From Amanita rubescens (taxonomy: Eukaryota > Basidiomycota > Agaricomycetes > Agaricales > Amanitaceae): a DNA stretch of 64,000 nt. Shown piece by piece: positions 22,696 to 35,526 of this stretch. The notes under the pieces were generated by a model, which was given only the letters and a program-made list of their open reading frames with translations, was not told the DNA's origin and made no database searches. The DNA is taken from NCBI GenBank assembly GCA_015039365.1, contig WION01000045.1, forward strand, positions 211,228-275,227. The letters run 5' to 3'. How positions within the stretch are numbered: the stretch's first letter is position 1; the number at the start of each line of letters is the position of its first letter. The position numbers and the translations under genes are program-made.

Positions 22696-23699
22696 AATAC
22701 TGGCTATTTGTGTGGTGCATTTTTTGGTATGTCCCATTAGGGATATATAGGAAGGTATTTGGCATGTCAGAATACAAATAGTATGTACCAATCCTATATG
22801 TTGACACCTGATGCAGCAGCCTGTGCTGCTGCAGCCCTGGTGTTGCACTCTTCTGGGGTGCCATTGCAGCTGTTCCACTTTGGTTGTTGCAGTGATGGAT
22901 CTCCTCAACTTGGGCCTTGATGCCTTGATGAGCCTGGGGATAGGTAGGTGGCTTCAAAATCTTCTGGGATGCTGTGGAAACTGGGAAATGGGTTAGTTCT
23001 CACCATCCCAAGGCTCACCATCATGCACCTGTAGTATTTGGTTGCAATCAGTTCCCACAACAGTTATTTCACTGCCACTTTCCTTCATCATCATCACACC
23101 TTGATAATCAGCCAGCTCCCAGTCCTTGAGCAGTCTTATCCCAGACTCCAGGTCTCCTTCCTCCCCTGTTGGGCAGCCTCCAGCCAGGCCTTGGGGCCTG
23201 ATTTAATCTGCTTGATGAAGATGTCTGGGTGTGAGAGCAAAACAGGTGGGCTGGACACCTGCCATCTATGGGATTGAAGGTGGGGTGGGTGCTGAAGGCT
23301 GCTGCCATGCTGTGTGACTGAGACTGATGTTGTGACAAGCAGGGCTTGATGGCAGGATCAGCTGCCTGCACTCAACATTGTGGCCATCAGTGATGCACTG
23401 GGCAACCTTGCCTGTGCTATCACAATGTGGATGGTGCTAACAAGGGTAGAGGTGAGTGAATGAAACTCAGTGTGGCTCACTATCACTATGGCCAGTCTTG
23501 TAACTTTGCAGGGAATGCATCAGGTATTTCTTCAATGTCTCAACCTGACACCTTTTAATTCATTTCAGAAAAGGAAAACATGTGGATGTGACATGTCAAA
23601 GTTAATCAGTCAAGTGACAGGAATTGGTGCAAGAGGGGGATTGAGAATGAGTTCATCACCTATGTTTTCACCCTCTGCCCAACCTCCCCACCACCTTAT

Positions 23700-25215
23700 G
23701 ATGCTCAACAACCATGCTTGCCCAATGGAGTATGCATAAACTGGTGGTACTGGGCCCCACTCATAATCAGCACCTGGGTCGATGTCGCCAGCAACGAGTT
23801 TGTAGCCCCACATTGAGTATTTCCCAGATTCATCACGATAACGTTTTTCAAAGCGGACACGCTTCTTTGTGTGTTCATCATTAGACTCGTTATCTGTATG
23901 AGAGGATTTACGCTTGGCATCGGGTCCATTCCACCATTTCAGCACATTATCTTGAAGCCGGATGACGTCTCCAGGAGGGATTCCCAACATGATAAGAGAT
24001 TCTTCCTTGACCCAATGAAGAATGTCGGGCCCATATCCCTTTGAGCCAAGCAAGAATGTGTAGTCAGTAGCATTAGCAACACCTAAGTTCTTCTCTGCTT
24101 ATTCGAGATAGCGTTTCAGCTTCGTTAGTGTATTCATTGGGCGATCCAGCGGACTCTTTTGATTGTTGATCAGTACTAGTAGGAGTTCTTGGCGGAGGAG
24201 TGCTGCTAGTCGCAACAGTGGGTCCCTTTCCCAGGAGTGTTGCAACAGTTGACAGTATATGAGAGATGTGCGCAAGGGGCTCAGGGTTGTTACTAAGAGC
24301 AGATTGCGCAGATGAGCCTGAACCAGATGTTGAAGCTGACGTCGAACGTATGAGGCGGAGTGAGCTATGTCGGTTTGCCGGATCAAAGGTTGCAGTATGT
24401 GGTGGTTCACGTTCAGTTGCTTGGCCATCATACTAAGAAGCTAGGAGTAAGAATAGGTTTACATTTGCATGAGATAAGAGTTGACACACCATTGCTCGTG
24501 CCCATTCCTTCATCATGAAGGGAGTGAGTGGCATTGATTCGCCATTAGGCAATATGTACATGTAGCCCATATCCTTATCATTTGCATATTTCAGTTCTAT
24601 TTTGCACCGTAAGCGAGCCAATTCATGGTCAATTGGGGATATATGAGCTGATGCCTTTATCATTGTTAGGTACAGATTGTTTGATAGGGTATATGACTAT
24701 ACTTCGTCGTCATCACCAGACTTGTCTTTGTCATCATCGTCATCATCCTCAGCATTAGAGGTGCGCTTTTACAGATAAATGAGGGGGACTATATGCAGTA
24801 TAAATAACTTGATAGAACGTACCTTTTTCAGCGCTCGTTCAACTTGTTTTTGATTGATAGTGACGGTAACCAGCTTTGGCTTCTTTTCATTGATGAGCTT
24901 GACGATCTCACAGTACTCTGCAAAACTTTCAATGTCACATGCATCAGAAATCCTAGAAATACTGATTAGTAGTGCATATACACGAGTTCAGGAATGTACT
25001 TTGCAGGTGGGATGTGAAATTTGCAGCTAAATATGCACTCATCCGACACTTTATTCTTGACCTTGAGGCTTGTATGCTTGACAATCATAGTATTCAAGAG
25101 GTCAACATAATTGCTCTTTGTAGGAGAGAAGCTGTACGTGAACTGCTTGACTTTCAAATCTTTTTTGGTTGTTTTTGTCTTCTTCTTCGACTGGGAAGTC
25201 GTGCTAACTTCGTAG
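23700..25215 (-). CDS. Multi-exon hypothetical protein with SAM-like segment, cargo of the long-TIR element
   Basis: Minus-strand exons can be followed from about 25215: Lys-rich start, then KSNYVDLLNTMIVKHTSLKV and ECIFSCKFHIPPAK. After an intron come SDACDIESFAEYCEIVKLIN and VTVTINQKQVERALKK; then an acidic exon (NAEDDDDDDDKDKSG); then ISPIDHELARLRCKIELKYA and LTPFMMKEWARAM; then a Ser/Thr/Pro-rich linker; then LLGSKGYGPDILHWVKEE, GDVIRLQDNVLKWWNGPD and RFEKRYRDESGKY. The last part resembles a SAM-like domain followed by a basic tail, a family I know only as agaricomycete hypothetical proteins. Exact start, stop and one linker frame are uncertain, and it may be decayed. Function unknown. 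Confidence 0.5.
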
Positions 25216-25746
25216 ACTAAGTGGCAAGAAACAGGGATGGCCAGGCACCAGGTTGAGTAGGTTCAGGACTAGACATTCTTGATAATACAGAGATACAGAT
25301 GCGAAGCGAGAAGAGGACAACTGTGCCGCTACTCGTGACCGCCTCATATATGCTCACTTGATGAACTTGGGGTCCTGGAACCAAATAACTTGCTACACAT
25401 TTTCGCAAATGACAATTCTGCAGACTTATGAAACTCGCTGTAATGCACACTTTAGATGTTCACAAATGCAATCTATATATAACGTTGATAGCAGTAATAT
25501 CAAGTCTATATCCAAGTGTAGGTACTGTAGTTCCCTACATGTAAGGAAACCTGGCCTGTTTGGTTCTATTTACTACCTATCCCATCAGGCGTGAGTTTAG
25601 GTGTCCACTATATCGCGTTTTGTCCACAGACACAACTGCTACACCTATAAACTAGCTCATTATACACAAAACAAAGAATATAGTATTGTAACACTAAATA
25701 TAAAGGATTTGAGCAATATCTGATGTTTAATCACTCAATATTCAAC

Positions 25747-28125
25747 ACGATGAGGCCATCTACCTCAAGTCTATTGCCAAAACTCACTTCTCACAGTCCT
25801 GCCTCCAATGCAGGACCAATGTACTCTCCCCTTTGACTTCTATAGCTGTGGAAAAGTATCTATTCCCTTGATACATGAAATCTCTTCCTGCAACTGACAG
25901 ACCACAAAATACAAAGAGGATTTGGGTTGATGACTCAGTCATGTATTTGGCCATGATGACAAGACCAGATGTTGCGGAACCTGCAAGTGTTTTGGCTTGC
26001 TTTAACACATGACCTCCAACAACCGCTATCCTCCTTATTGGTACAAGTGGGACCCTCAATACTCAAACAGCACTTTTCAGACAAACAAAGGAGGAGAATG
26101 AATAACCCATGGAAAATTAGAGGGAGCTTGCAGGCATATAGAGGACAACAATGGCTGACAGTCTGATACAATTGAAAGTGATACCTGCCTATGATAGGAA
26201 GTACAGGAGGATGTAAAAAGTTCTTCTATGACATGACATGGTGGAAGACAACAGAGACAGAATGACAAGGCTCACTTACACCTTGACAAGCCATGTGCCT
26301 ACCGGTGAACACAATTGAAGAATGTTTCCAGAAAAATTGATGGATTGCCCAACATGCCCCCCCAGGACTTACCGAACACATGAGCAACGAGTCACAGGCA
26401 TCACTTTTTTCTTTCCCCATCTCACCTTGGCCATGTTCTCCATTTTTTTTTGGGACCTTGAATGAATGACAACCTCAACATTTGAAACAGACTGAGCAAA
26501 AAGCTCTTCCATTGATATTTCAATATTTTCTCATTCCCAAAAACGTTGGTAACATATGTGCTGATCCAATCTGTCACAGGTTGCATCACGTTGTCTCCTG
26601 ATCCCAAACTCAGTTACTGCCACATAGTTCTGTATAACCGCTGTCGATGGGCATCTATTTACCGATCTCTCCATGTAACCTTAAGAAATGAAGCAGACTG
26701 AGCAAGAAGAATGGACAGACCGGTACAGTATTGCTACACACGTGGTTAGGCATTTGTATAGTCTTCAATATATTACTATCGTTTGGGCATGAATCTTAAG
26801 ACTTACACTTGAACCAAACAATCATTGTCCAGTCCTTCGAGAATTGAAGCAGAATGAAAAATGAACAGAATTGCTATCATGCTACAAACTTTGTGATGTA
26901 TTCATGACCTATCCCACATAACGCTTTCCTCCTCACAAATGTTGGGTGTAGTCCTGGATGCGGCAAATATTGAACCTCACCTTGTTGGGCCAGTTAACAC
27001 CGCCAGAGTTGTACTAGGGGTGTCAATAATGAACTTGCGTGATCCTTAGCTTCAATGACCTTAAAGTGTGACCATTCGAGTGCGAGTGAGATCGGCTGCA
27101 AGCGCTCCTCTGAAAGCTACCTAACTTTAAAAAAAAATGGATACTTGCCTTGTTATCCCAACCGGATCTTACCCAATTACTCCATCTTCACCATAATGCC
27201 TACTCCGGCCATCATCACCACCTTTTTCAGATAAACTGGACCTCAAGCATCCTCTCTTTTGGTGGAAACGTCTTAGGTGCAGCTAGTGTGCGACACATAC
27301 CCATCTTGGCAGTTGATGTTGCACTCCTCTTGGATCTGGAAAACATCCATTAGCATATCTTTGTTATCATATATAACAGCTGTGCATTTCATCTATCTTG
27401 TGTTAGATTTGTAGTAGAAGAGAATAGGATGCTTACTGGTTGTTGCACCATTGGTCATGATTGCAATATATATAGATCACTTCAAGGGATACTGCTTTAT
27501 TGCAATTTGTCAGCCAAGTTGAACTAGCTGAAAGACAGGGTTGTTGAATATGACAACTAGGATGACTATGTCTTGGACGGTAAAGACTTCCTCTACAAGC
27601 GAAACGTTCTCCATGCAGCCTTGGCAGATGTTTTCAAGGAAATTAGGCTCATGAAGAAGCTTTGACAATTACCATTGCTAACTTGTTTGCCTCTTCAACA
27701 ACACAAATGACTTGGCATCACAGACAATGCAACTTTGGGTGCTATTCGTATTGTTTTTTTTTTTTTTTTTGACTACATCCTCAACTCTCCCTCCTTTGCC
27801 TATCATCCCTCTCAATCCAGCCACATCTGACTGCACTCACCATTGGGGCTGCATTCATCTATGACCTCCCATCCACCACCACAGCCACCACCCACCCTCC
27901 TTTTGTCTCCCGTGCACACCAATAACCCAGTTTCAGTCTACTTTTTGCACTGTGTCAGGGCAGGGTTTTGAATGGAATGTATGTAGGCCATAGCTATTGG
28001 CTGCTATATATGCGATGGTGTTGGAAGGTGCATTACATCAGCTCCATCCCATCTCCGACTGTAAGAGCGTCCTCAATTTTTCAATTGCTTTGTACATATA
28101 CATTGGATTCAGGGGTACTCTAGAA
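25747..28125. other. No gene supported
   Basis: Short minus-strand frames (25784-26059, 26422-26607) have no family signature. A T-run lies at 27753-27769. It looks like old, decayed sequence. Confidence 0.35.
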
Positions 28126-28760
28126 CGGACATGTATGGGTGAAAATGATCAAGACCTGGTACAGGGACAATGAATTTTATGTGCCATTTGACGTCTAAGT
28201 GCTCAGGAATGTAGGAAGGCAGAGAATCTCAGATGCACCTAACCCAACAAAAACTGTCACCAACTTGATGACATTCTGACTTGCATTCGCAGTGAGCAGC
28301 TTGCAATTGGTTGTTCTCCCAACCGTGAACAATCTCCCAGCCTCTTTCCTCATATTTTTTGAAAATTTCTGATGTTCTGCTTTCCCATGGACCACACATG
28401 AGTGTCTGTTTGTCACCCAAGGTGAGACATGGATAAAATGAATAGGCATGATATGGTGTAATGATGTTCATTACGCATGCTAATTCTTGGGTTTCCATTT
28501 TGTCATGAAAGATTGGTTCAACACTCACTAGAATGGAAATCAAGGATGGCTAAAAGGGGCATATGCTTCATTGCTATGATTTGTACAACCTTTTCAATCA
28601 TCGTCTTTTCGTAGCTGACAATCTGTTCAATTTGATTTGCTGGGTAGAAATTGACAGTGTCAGCCTCTTGCATTCCTCCTCTCGTTTGCTCTTTCTGGTA
28701 GCCAAACTCCAACTACCATTTTTCTGTGCACCCAAACTGGTCAGAGGGCATGTAGATATC
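28125..28760 (-). pseudogene. Hypothetical-protein remnant ending in VGDSFCWV / LPSYIPEHLDVKWH
   Basis: Minus-strand frames 28518-28712, 28229-28543 and the stretch below it read in order as QIIAMKHMPLLAILDFHSSE, then SFYPCLTLGDKQTLMCGPWE, then VGDSFCWV and LPSYIPEHLDVKWHIKF. The order and composition suggest one broken gene with one or two frame changes. I do not recognise the family. Confidence 0.35.
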
Positions 28761-29638
28761 TAAATCCAATTTGGGGAAAAGGACCTGAGTGAAGAATTGC
28801 AACGCAGATGAGCTGCTTATGATAGACATGTCGAGAAAGTGCTGAACACCATCCGAGGTGTTGAAATATGGCAAAAGTACTCAGTTGATGTTAAGCGTCA
28901 TTTGAAAATATGCTTTACCCAAATCATGCAAATGATGGGATGTTTGCATCAACGCAGTCAAGTCAACTACATCTATCATGTCCATGATTGTAAACCATAT
29001 TTTGGCAGCACATCTGAAAATTCACTTTAGTCAGCACCCAGCAATCATCTAGAACTGAAGATGCATCAATACTGGAATGAACAGTTCATGGTGGATACGG
29101 GAATGAAACAGAAATAGGGGTTTTTGTCAGGGGCAGAGGAGGAAAGGATATGGATGTGTCTCAGGTCTCATCTCAGGGGGAACAAGACGATCACAAATGA
29201 TGTTCAGGTGGACAACATACGGCAAGTGTAAGCTGTTGTGAAAATGCACAATGATCTCACATCACTGTGAGGAAAGCTTACACCAATGGGTAGGAGCCTG
29301 AGGAGCGAGGAACATGACCTCTGGGAACAAATGAAGCAAATTGCTTTAGAACAGCATATATGATTCACAGGTGAGAAATCCTGAGCTAGATCCCTTGTCG
29401 GCCTACAACCTTCACAGTTGATCAATCCTCAACATCCAGTGCACATGAATTTCATTCATGCGCGATTCATAGAAAAACAAACTGCCAGACCAAATCATAT
29501 TCACAATCTTATTTACAACCCCGAGAACAAGACAATGGTATGTGCTTATTACAGTGATGATGTTGAAGGCATATATGTGGTGTCCATAGCGTTCAGAGGA
29601 CCAGTCACAGGACCGTGACTGGACCGAATTGTGACCGG

Positions 29639-30164
29639 TGTTACAAACACGGTACGGACTCCTACGTTATGATTACATGACACGTCGGACATGCTTACTT
29701 TTTCGTATATGTCTATATCATCATCGCATCCCCATTATGTTCATCAGATGGACTACCTCGTTCCCTTATCGATCCCCATTCTGTTTACCCTACGCCCAAC
29801 CCCTTGTCTACACATGTACCATCCCTTATGCCCCCTGTTTTACTTATACTTGCTATCGCCCTTGTTCTACTTACGATACGGCTGTGTTTCTGTACATGTA
29901 TATAAACCGATGTACTGTAACGTCGAACCTTAAGTTCGACTTAACTGTCTAGTTTATCTTTGTCAATATCACATCTCATCTCGCCTAAAGAACGTCGTTT
30001 CTACTCCGTTCATTATCGCTCTCAGGGATAAGACTTCTTCTAGTCGTCTTATCACTTAGCCTATTCGTTCACCTATTGTTTGACTTGTCCGTTGGACTTA
30101 GTCTACTTTGTCAAACGCTCATAGCGTGGACACATCGTAGGTGGAGATTGACATGATCATAACA
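29639..30164 (+). repeat. 5' LTR of copy B
   Basis: TGTTAC...ATAACA, 526 bp. TATA box TATATAAA at 29899-29906; the expected transcription start ~25-30 bp downstream falls at TAAGTTCGACTTAA (29931-29944). It differs from the 3' LTR at 29749, 29782, 29844 and 30153, all transitions, three of them CpG in the 3' LTR and TpG/CpA here. Confidence 0.97.
29899..29944 (+). promoter_or_regulatory. LTR promoter and predicted RNA 5' end / self-primer
   Basis: TATATAAA at 29899-29906. The 14 nt at 29931-29944 are the exact reverse complement of 30166-30179, one base inside the internal region. The 15 nt at 29930-29944 also form a short stem, TTAAGT-TCG-ACTTAA. Confidence 0.65.
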
Positions 30165-30165
30165 A

Positions 30166-30179
30166 TTAAGTCGAACTTA
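30166..30179 (+). other. Primer-binding site, predicted self-primed
   Basis: TTAAGTCGAACTTA starts one base after the 5' LTR. I do not recognise complementarity to a common tRNA 3' end (no TGG start), but it pairs perfectly with the predicted 5' end of the element's own transcript (29931-29944), as in the Tf1/sushi elements. Confidence 0.65.
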
Positions 30180-30255
30180 TCAAAACGATACCTGAGTATT
30201 ACCTTGTTGGTGAAACACAAGATAACTATCGAACTTCCGGAGAACCGGCCCGTAG

Positions 30256-32019
30256 GATACCGGTCAGCCTGCAACAATTTCGGATCAACAGAGAACACCA
30301 CCTAACCGTGCTATAAGAGGAACAAGAGGACATTATTATCTAGATCACATCGCTATCTACAACGACCCTAAGGACCACCTTTGGAAATATTCAAAAGACC
30401 ACAGTCTCGTATCAACATCAGAGTTTTGGATACCACAGAGAGCCAACAGGCCACCCAACAATGCATTCTATCATCGATTCAACGACAAATACTATCTCCT
30501 AGGATTTGAAGTAGAATTCGACGAAAATACTAAACGTTGGGGAGGATATAACCCAGGCCCTGAATCAGAACTCATATACGAATTTGTACCAGACGATTTC
30601 TTCAAAGGACCCAAGTGGATAGAAGGAAATCCAGATAACTTGCCTGAAAACCTACAGCACAGAAGCGCAGTCTCTACACCGAAAGCAGCAGTCAAAACTA
30701 CACCGAAAGGTAAAACTTTTGGAGTAACAGAAGAAAGCGAATCAGGAACCGAATCAAGTGACGAAAACCCCGATCAGCAATTCGAAAGTTCCAGTGACCT
30801 TTCCGAGTCGGAAGACAAAACTGTTCCAGACTTACTTAGCCCAATCAATTTCAACCCATTTGAAACAGAACAGGAGAAACCAAATTCCCCAGGACTTCAG
30901 TACATAGAAGTCGATCCTAAACCTGATCCTAGTCCAGGACCACCAGTACCACCACAGAAACCGCCTACACCACCTCCAGAACCACCGACAGTTACAATGA
31001 CAACACCAGCAATACAACCGATTCCTAGTCTCTTAGGAGAAATCCCTACCTTCACAGGAAAGCGATCTCAAGCACAGGATTTCATAGATCGAATGGAGCT
31101 ATTCCTAGATCTCAATCCAGGTCGCATTAACACGGACAGACTTAAAATCGGACTAACGTTATCTATGATAACCGACAAAGCTGAGAACTGGAGACGCAAT
31201 CAAAATGACGATCTTAACGATGAAGCAAAGACGGAAATAATATGGAACGACTGGACAGGATTCAAAACCAGATTCCTCAACAATTGGCAAGAAATAGATT
31301 CACCAGGAAACGCGTACACAGAACTAGTACAGCTTCAAAAGCGCAAAGACAAGAAAGGAAAACGAATCTCAATCCCGAAATACGTTGGTTTATTCAAAGA
31401 ACTTATAAAGAAAGCTGGAATCACAGGCAGTGCCGCTACCCACATGTTCGGACAAGGACTCAACGCCAACACGTACAGAGCAGTCGTAATGAGAGACCCC
31501 AAAAACTTGGACGAATGGTACGAAGGAGCACTCAGAGCATACAACGCCGAAACACGTATCGGCATTCTAGCAACCAACAGAGGAGGAACATCTTCACACA
31601 AACCCCCTCGAAACGAATGGGATATGGATCTCGATGCAATAATTCTTGGCGCGTTATCCAAGGACGAACGTACCCGACACATCTGCGATGGACTTTGTTT
31701 CATATGTCATAAACTGGACCACATGTCAGGGCAATGCCCCATGAGGAAGGATAAAGGATCTTACAAAGGAAAGAAGAAGTTTAATGGAAAGAAAGGAAAG
31801 AAATTCGCACACGGTCGTCATATTCGAGCAACCGAAAGGGATGACGATGGCAGTAACTATGAAGACGTCGAAGAGTCTAGCCAGCAAGAACAAGAAGAAG
31901 AAGAAGACACTAGCGACAGAACGATACGCGCTATGTTAAAGAAACTCTCTCCAGATCAACGTATCAACCTCCTTCTATTCCCCTCGAAGTTGAAACCGAA
32001 GACAACACTGAATCAATGA
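30256..32019 (+). pseudogene. gag: Gag of copy B (capsid and zinc knuckle), start codon missing
   Basis: The frame is open from 30256 (after TAG 30253-30255) and already reads as protein there (YYLDHIAIY, GFEVEFDENTKRWGGY), but the first in-frame ATG is at 30997. An ATT at 30277-30279 is a possible lost start. Order: N-terminal aromatic-rich domain, acidic and Pro-rich linker (to ~30990), capsid (TFTGKRSQAQDFIDRMELFL onward), one CCHC knuckle (CFICHKLDHMSGQC, ~31700), a basic stretch and an acidic tail. The end is altered: a ~138-bp deletion relative to copy A fuses it to sequence normally in pol, so it stops at TGA 32017-32019, overlapping the ATG of the pol frame (ATGA). Confidence 0.88.
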
Positions 32020-35000
32020 CTGCACTGGTCGACAGCGGTGCAGAAGGTTTATTTATTAACTCATCAATCGCGCACAAATGGAGAAGAAAGAAACTCGCAA
32101 AACCAATCCGAGTCAAAAACGTTGACGGCAGATATAATACGAATGGAGAGATTTCTGACAAGTGTTTGATCACCATCAATATCAATGGAAAGAAGATGAC
32201 CGAATGGTTCTTGGTCACTTCGCTTGGCGATCAAAACTTGATACTGGGGCTTCCGTGGCTCGAGAAGCATGACCCAATCATAAGCTGGAGGAATAGAACT
32301 CTGGAGTTCCGTAACTCCAAAGAAGACGAATGGAAGGCATCAATACGGAGCATCTTGCATCGACTCGATGAAGAAGCAATGCCTAAATGGGAAGAAGACG
32401 TCGTAATTCGGTATTTGTTGTCACACAAAGGACCAGAAGAGAAGAGTCTACGTTGGAAACCACCATTTGAAGATATAGGAAGATGGACAGAAGAAGATTA
32501 TGACGAGATCACGATTAATCGCTATTCACCAGCTCAACAAATGGAACATAAGTACAACACCGATCAGAAGGAAATCACGCTACCTCCTGAGTATCTCGAA
32601 TGGAAAGAGATATTTGAAAAACAAGCGTCAGAACGATTCCCAGACCGAAGATCATGGGATCACGCAATTGAACTTCGCGAAGATTTTATACCAAAGAAAG
32701 GGAAGATCTACCCAATATCACCATTACAACAAAATACGCTTGACGAATGGATCAAAGAACAATTAACTAAAGGATATATACGACCATCCAAATCTCCGCA
32801 GGCAGCGCCATTCTTTTACGTCGAAAAGAAGGACAGCAAAACACTCAGACCCTGCCAAGACTACCGATACTTGAACAAACATACGAAACCAAACTCCTAC
32901 CCCTTACCACTCATATCCGATCTGATGCTACAACTTAAAGGATCACAATACTTTACGAAACTGGACATCAGATGGGGATACAACAACGTTCGTATCAAAG
33001 AAGGAGACGAATGGAAAGCCGCATTCATCACGAATAAAGGACTATTCGAACCGACAGTTATGTTCTTCGGATTACGCAATTCACCGGCAACATTTCAAGC
33101 AATGATGGACGATTACTTCAGGGACTTCATGAACGAAGGATGGATCGCCATTTACATGGATGACATCTTGATACACGCGCGCAACAAACAAGAACTTGAG
33201 AAAAGAACAAAGCTAGTACTCGCAAAACTGAAAGAACACGATCTTTACCTGAAACTTGAAAAATGCAAATTTGCTGCCGAAGAAGTGGACTTCTTAGGCA
33301 TGATAATCACGAAAGACACGATAAAAATGGATCCAATAAAACTCGCTGGAATCAGAGACTGGCCCCCTCCGACGACAGTTAAACAAGTACGCTCGTTTCT
33401 TGGATTTGGAAATTACTACAGACGTTTCATATCCGGATTCGCGCACCTCGCACGACCCCTCCACGACTTAACGAAGAAAAACAAGATATGGGAATGGACA
33501 CTAGAATGCAGAGTCGCCTTCGACTCATTAAAAGAAAGTTTCGTAACAGCACCAGTACTGAAGATGCCAGATGTTAATCAACCCTTCATACTTGAAACGG
33601 ACGCATCTAAATGGGCTGTCGGAGCCGCCTTAATGCAAAAAGACGAAAACGGAGACTTACACCCTTGTGGATATCTCTCACACGCACTTACGCCTACTGA
33701 ACGAAACTGGCAAATCTACGACCGAGAGCTCTTTGCCATAATTTACGCCCTTGACGAATGGAAATACCTACTGCTTGGAGCAGAACACACACTCACTATA
33801 CACTGCGATCACAAAAACTTAACTTACTACCGCGCACCACAACGCCTCACAGCAAGACAAGCAAGATGGTGGAATAATCTCTCGAGATATAATTACCAAC
33901 TAATTCACGTACCTGGAGCAAAATTAACTCAAGCGGACGCCTTATCCCGCCGACCTGATCACACTAATGGAGAAGAAGATGACGAAACAGTCACAATGCT
34001 CCCTGACTCATTATTCATTCAAGTCATTGCCGAAGATCTCCGAGATCAAGTTAAAAACGCAACTCAAACAGATGAGTTTGCTGAAACTATTAGAAGATGC
34101 TTAAAGGAGAAAGGAACAGCGCCCCTCCGCACAGCAATCACCGATTGGACCGAAGACGACGGAATTATTCTATTCAAGAACAAAGCATACGTTCCAATGA
34201 ACTCCGATCTTCGCCGATCTATTATTAAAGAATACCACGAAGCACCGAGTGCAGGACACCCCGGATTCTTCAAAACTCTTAGCCTACTAAGAGAACACTA
34301 TTGGTGGCCTAGAATGACAACACTTGTCAAAAGTTTTATCGACGGATGTCTTACCTGTCAACAGATGAAACCTAATATGCACCCCACCGCCGCACCCCTA
34401 ATGCCAATTAAATCCCACGCACACCGACCATTCCAACAGATTACTATGGATTTCATCACCGATCTACCGCCTAGTGACGGTTTTGATTCTATCTTTGTCA
34501 TGGTCGACCAAGGACTTTCAAAGGGAGTAATTCTATGTCCCTGTAATAAAACCATTACATCAGCCGAAACCGCCGACCTCTACATCAAAGAAGTTTTCAA
34601 GAACTTCGGATTACCAGACATCATGATATCTGACAGAGGACCGCAATTCGCAGCAAAAGTCTTCAAAGGGATAACCAAAACACTTCAGATCAAACACAAA
34701 ATGAGCACCGCCTTTCACCCTCAAACAGATGGACAAACAGAACGCTATAACGCCGTACTTGAAGTATACCTCCGCATATTCTGCGCCTATGAACCAGACA
34801 AATGGAACAAGATACTTCCTATTGCACAATTCGCTCATAATTCTAGAACGCATGAAGAACTAAAACAATCACTGTTCTATCTCATGTATGGATCTAACCC
34901 TGTGGCACTACCCCAGGTTACAGAACAATCAGCTACCCCGTAGCAGATGAACGCATCAGACTCCTGATCAAAGCAAGAGAAGAAGCTCTGGCAGCACACG

Positions 35001-35480
35001 ATCTTGCATGCCTCAAAATGGCACAACGAACGATGAAACACTCTAAACCGTTCAAAGAAGGAGAAAAGGTTTGGCTAGATTCAAAGAACCTACGCATTCC
35101 TTATCAATCACGTAAACTCGCACCTAAACGAGAAGGACCCTTCAAGATAAAGAAAGTCTTAGGACCTGTCACCTATCAATTAGACTTACCAAAACAATGG
35201 AAGATACACAGCGTTTTCCACGCATGTCTACTATCACCATTCAAAGAAACAGAATTCCATGGACCTAATGACACGCGTCCACCGCCCGATCTAATAGAAG
35301 GATCAGAAGAATACGAAATAGAAGCTATTCTTGCACACCGAAAGATCGGACGTCAATTACAGTTTCTCGTCAAATGGAAAGGCTATGTATGATACAAGTG
35401 AAAATACTTGGGAACCCCAAAGGAACTTGTCAAACGCCGAGGATATCCTTGACGAATATAAGAAACGCAGGAAACTCTGA
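32016..35480 (+). pseudogene. pol: Pol of copy B (protease-RT-RNase H-integrase-chromodomain), two frameshifts
   Basis: 975 codons open from ATG 32016: protease (LVDSGAEGLF, catalytic Asp only a few residues from the new start), RT (YMDD in IAIYMDDILIH, ~33160), RNase H (ETDASKWAVGAA; YDRELFAIIYALDEWK), integrase zinc finger (H..H..CLTCQQ) and DDE core (MDFITD, SDRGPQF, DGQTERYN). A missing T at ~34938 creates TAG 34941-34943; the GPF module and chromodomain follow in another frame (35018-35392). A TATG duplication at ~35386 ends that frame inside the chromodomain (FLVKWKGYV); its remainder continues to TGA 35478-35480. Copy A is intact at all three places. The RT and integrase catalytic residues are conserved. 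Confidence 0.93.
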
Positions 35481-35526
35481 ATGAATAAAAATTACACCCA
35501 CAACGCCCAGAAACTACCTATGAATC

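Larger units (their letters stand above)
20725..22810 (+). repeat. Diverged copy of the fold-back arm sequence, split by a LINE
   Basis: 20725-21281 resembles the left arm of the fold-back element (about 40805-41060 and 43575-43920), including CCTTATTTGGTAAGAT and TTAGGATCCAGTGGC. 22696-22810 continues it (as 43910-44020), with GCATTTTTTGGTATGTCCC. The LINE insertion at 21282-22695 interrupts it. This copy is clearly older than the fold-back arms. Confidence 0.7.
18224..25746. mobile_element. 7.5-kb element with ~300-bp inverted ends carrying an unknown gene
   Basis: 18224-18522 and 25441-25746 are inverted copies with only small differences, starting GTTGAATATTGAGTGATTAA at the outer ends. 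Between them are repeat fragments, an ORF1-only LINE copy (21282-22695) and a multi-exon minus-strand gene (23700-25215). No target-site duplication could be recognised and no transposase was found. Whether this is one mobile unit or two inverted copies of a shorter repeat is therefore open. Confidence 0.5.

Noticed and set aside
27753..27769. Poly-T run as a LINE or SINE tail
   Set aside because: No target-site duplication or element sequence was recognised on either side.
28839..29030. Short plus-strand gene
   Set aside because: 63 codons without family pattern, in decayed repeat flank.
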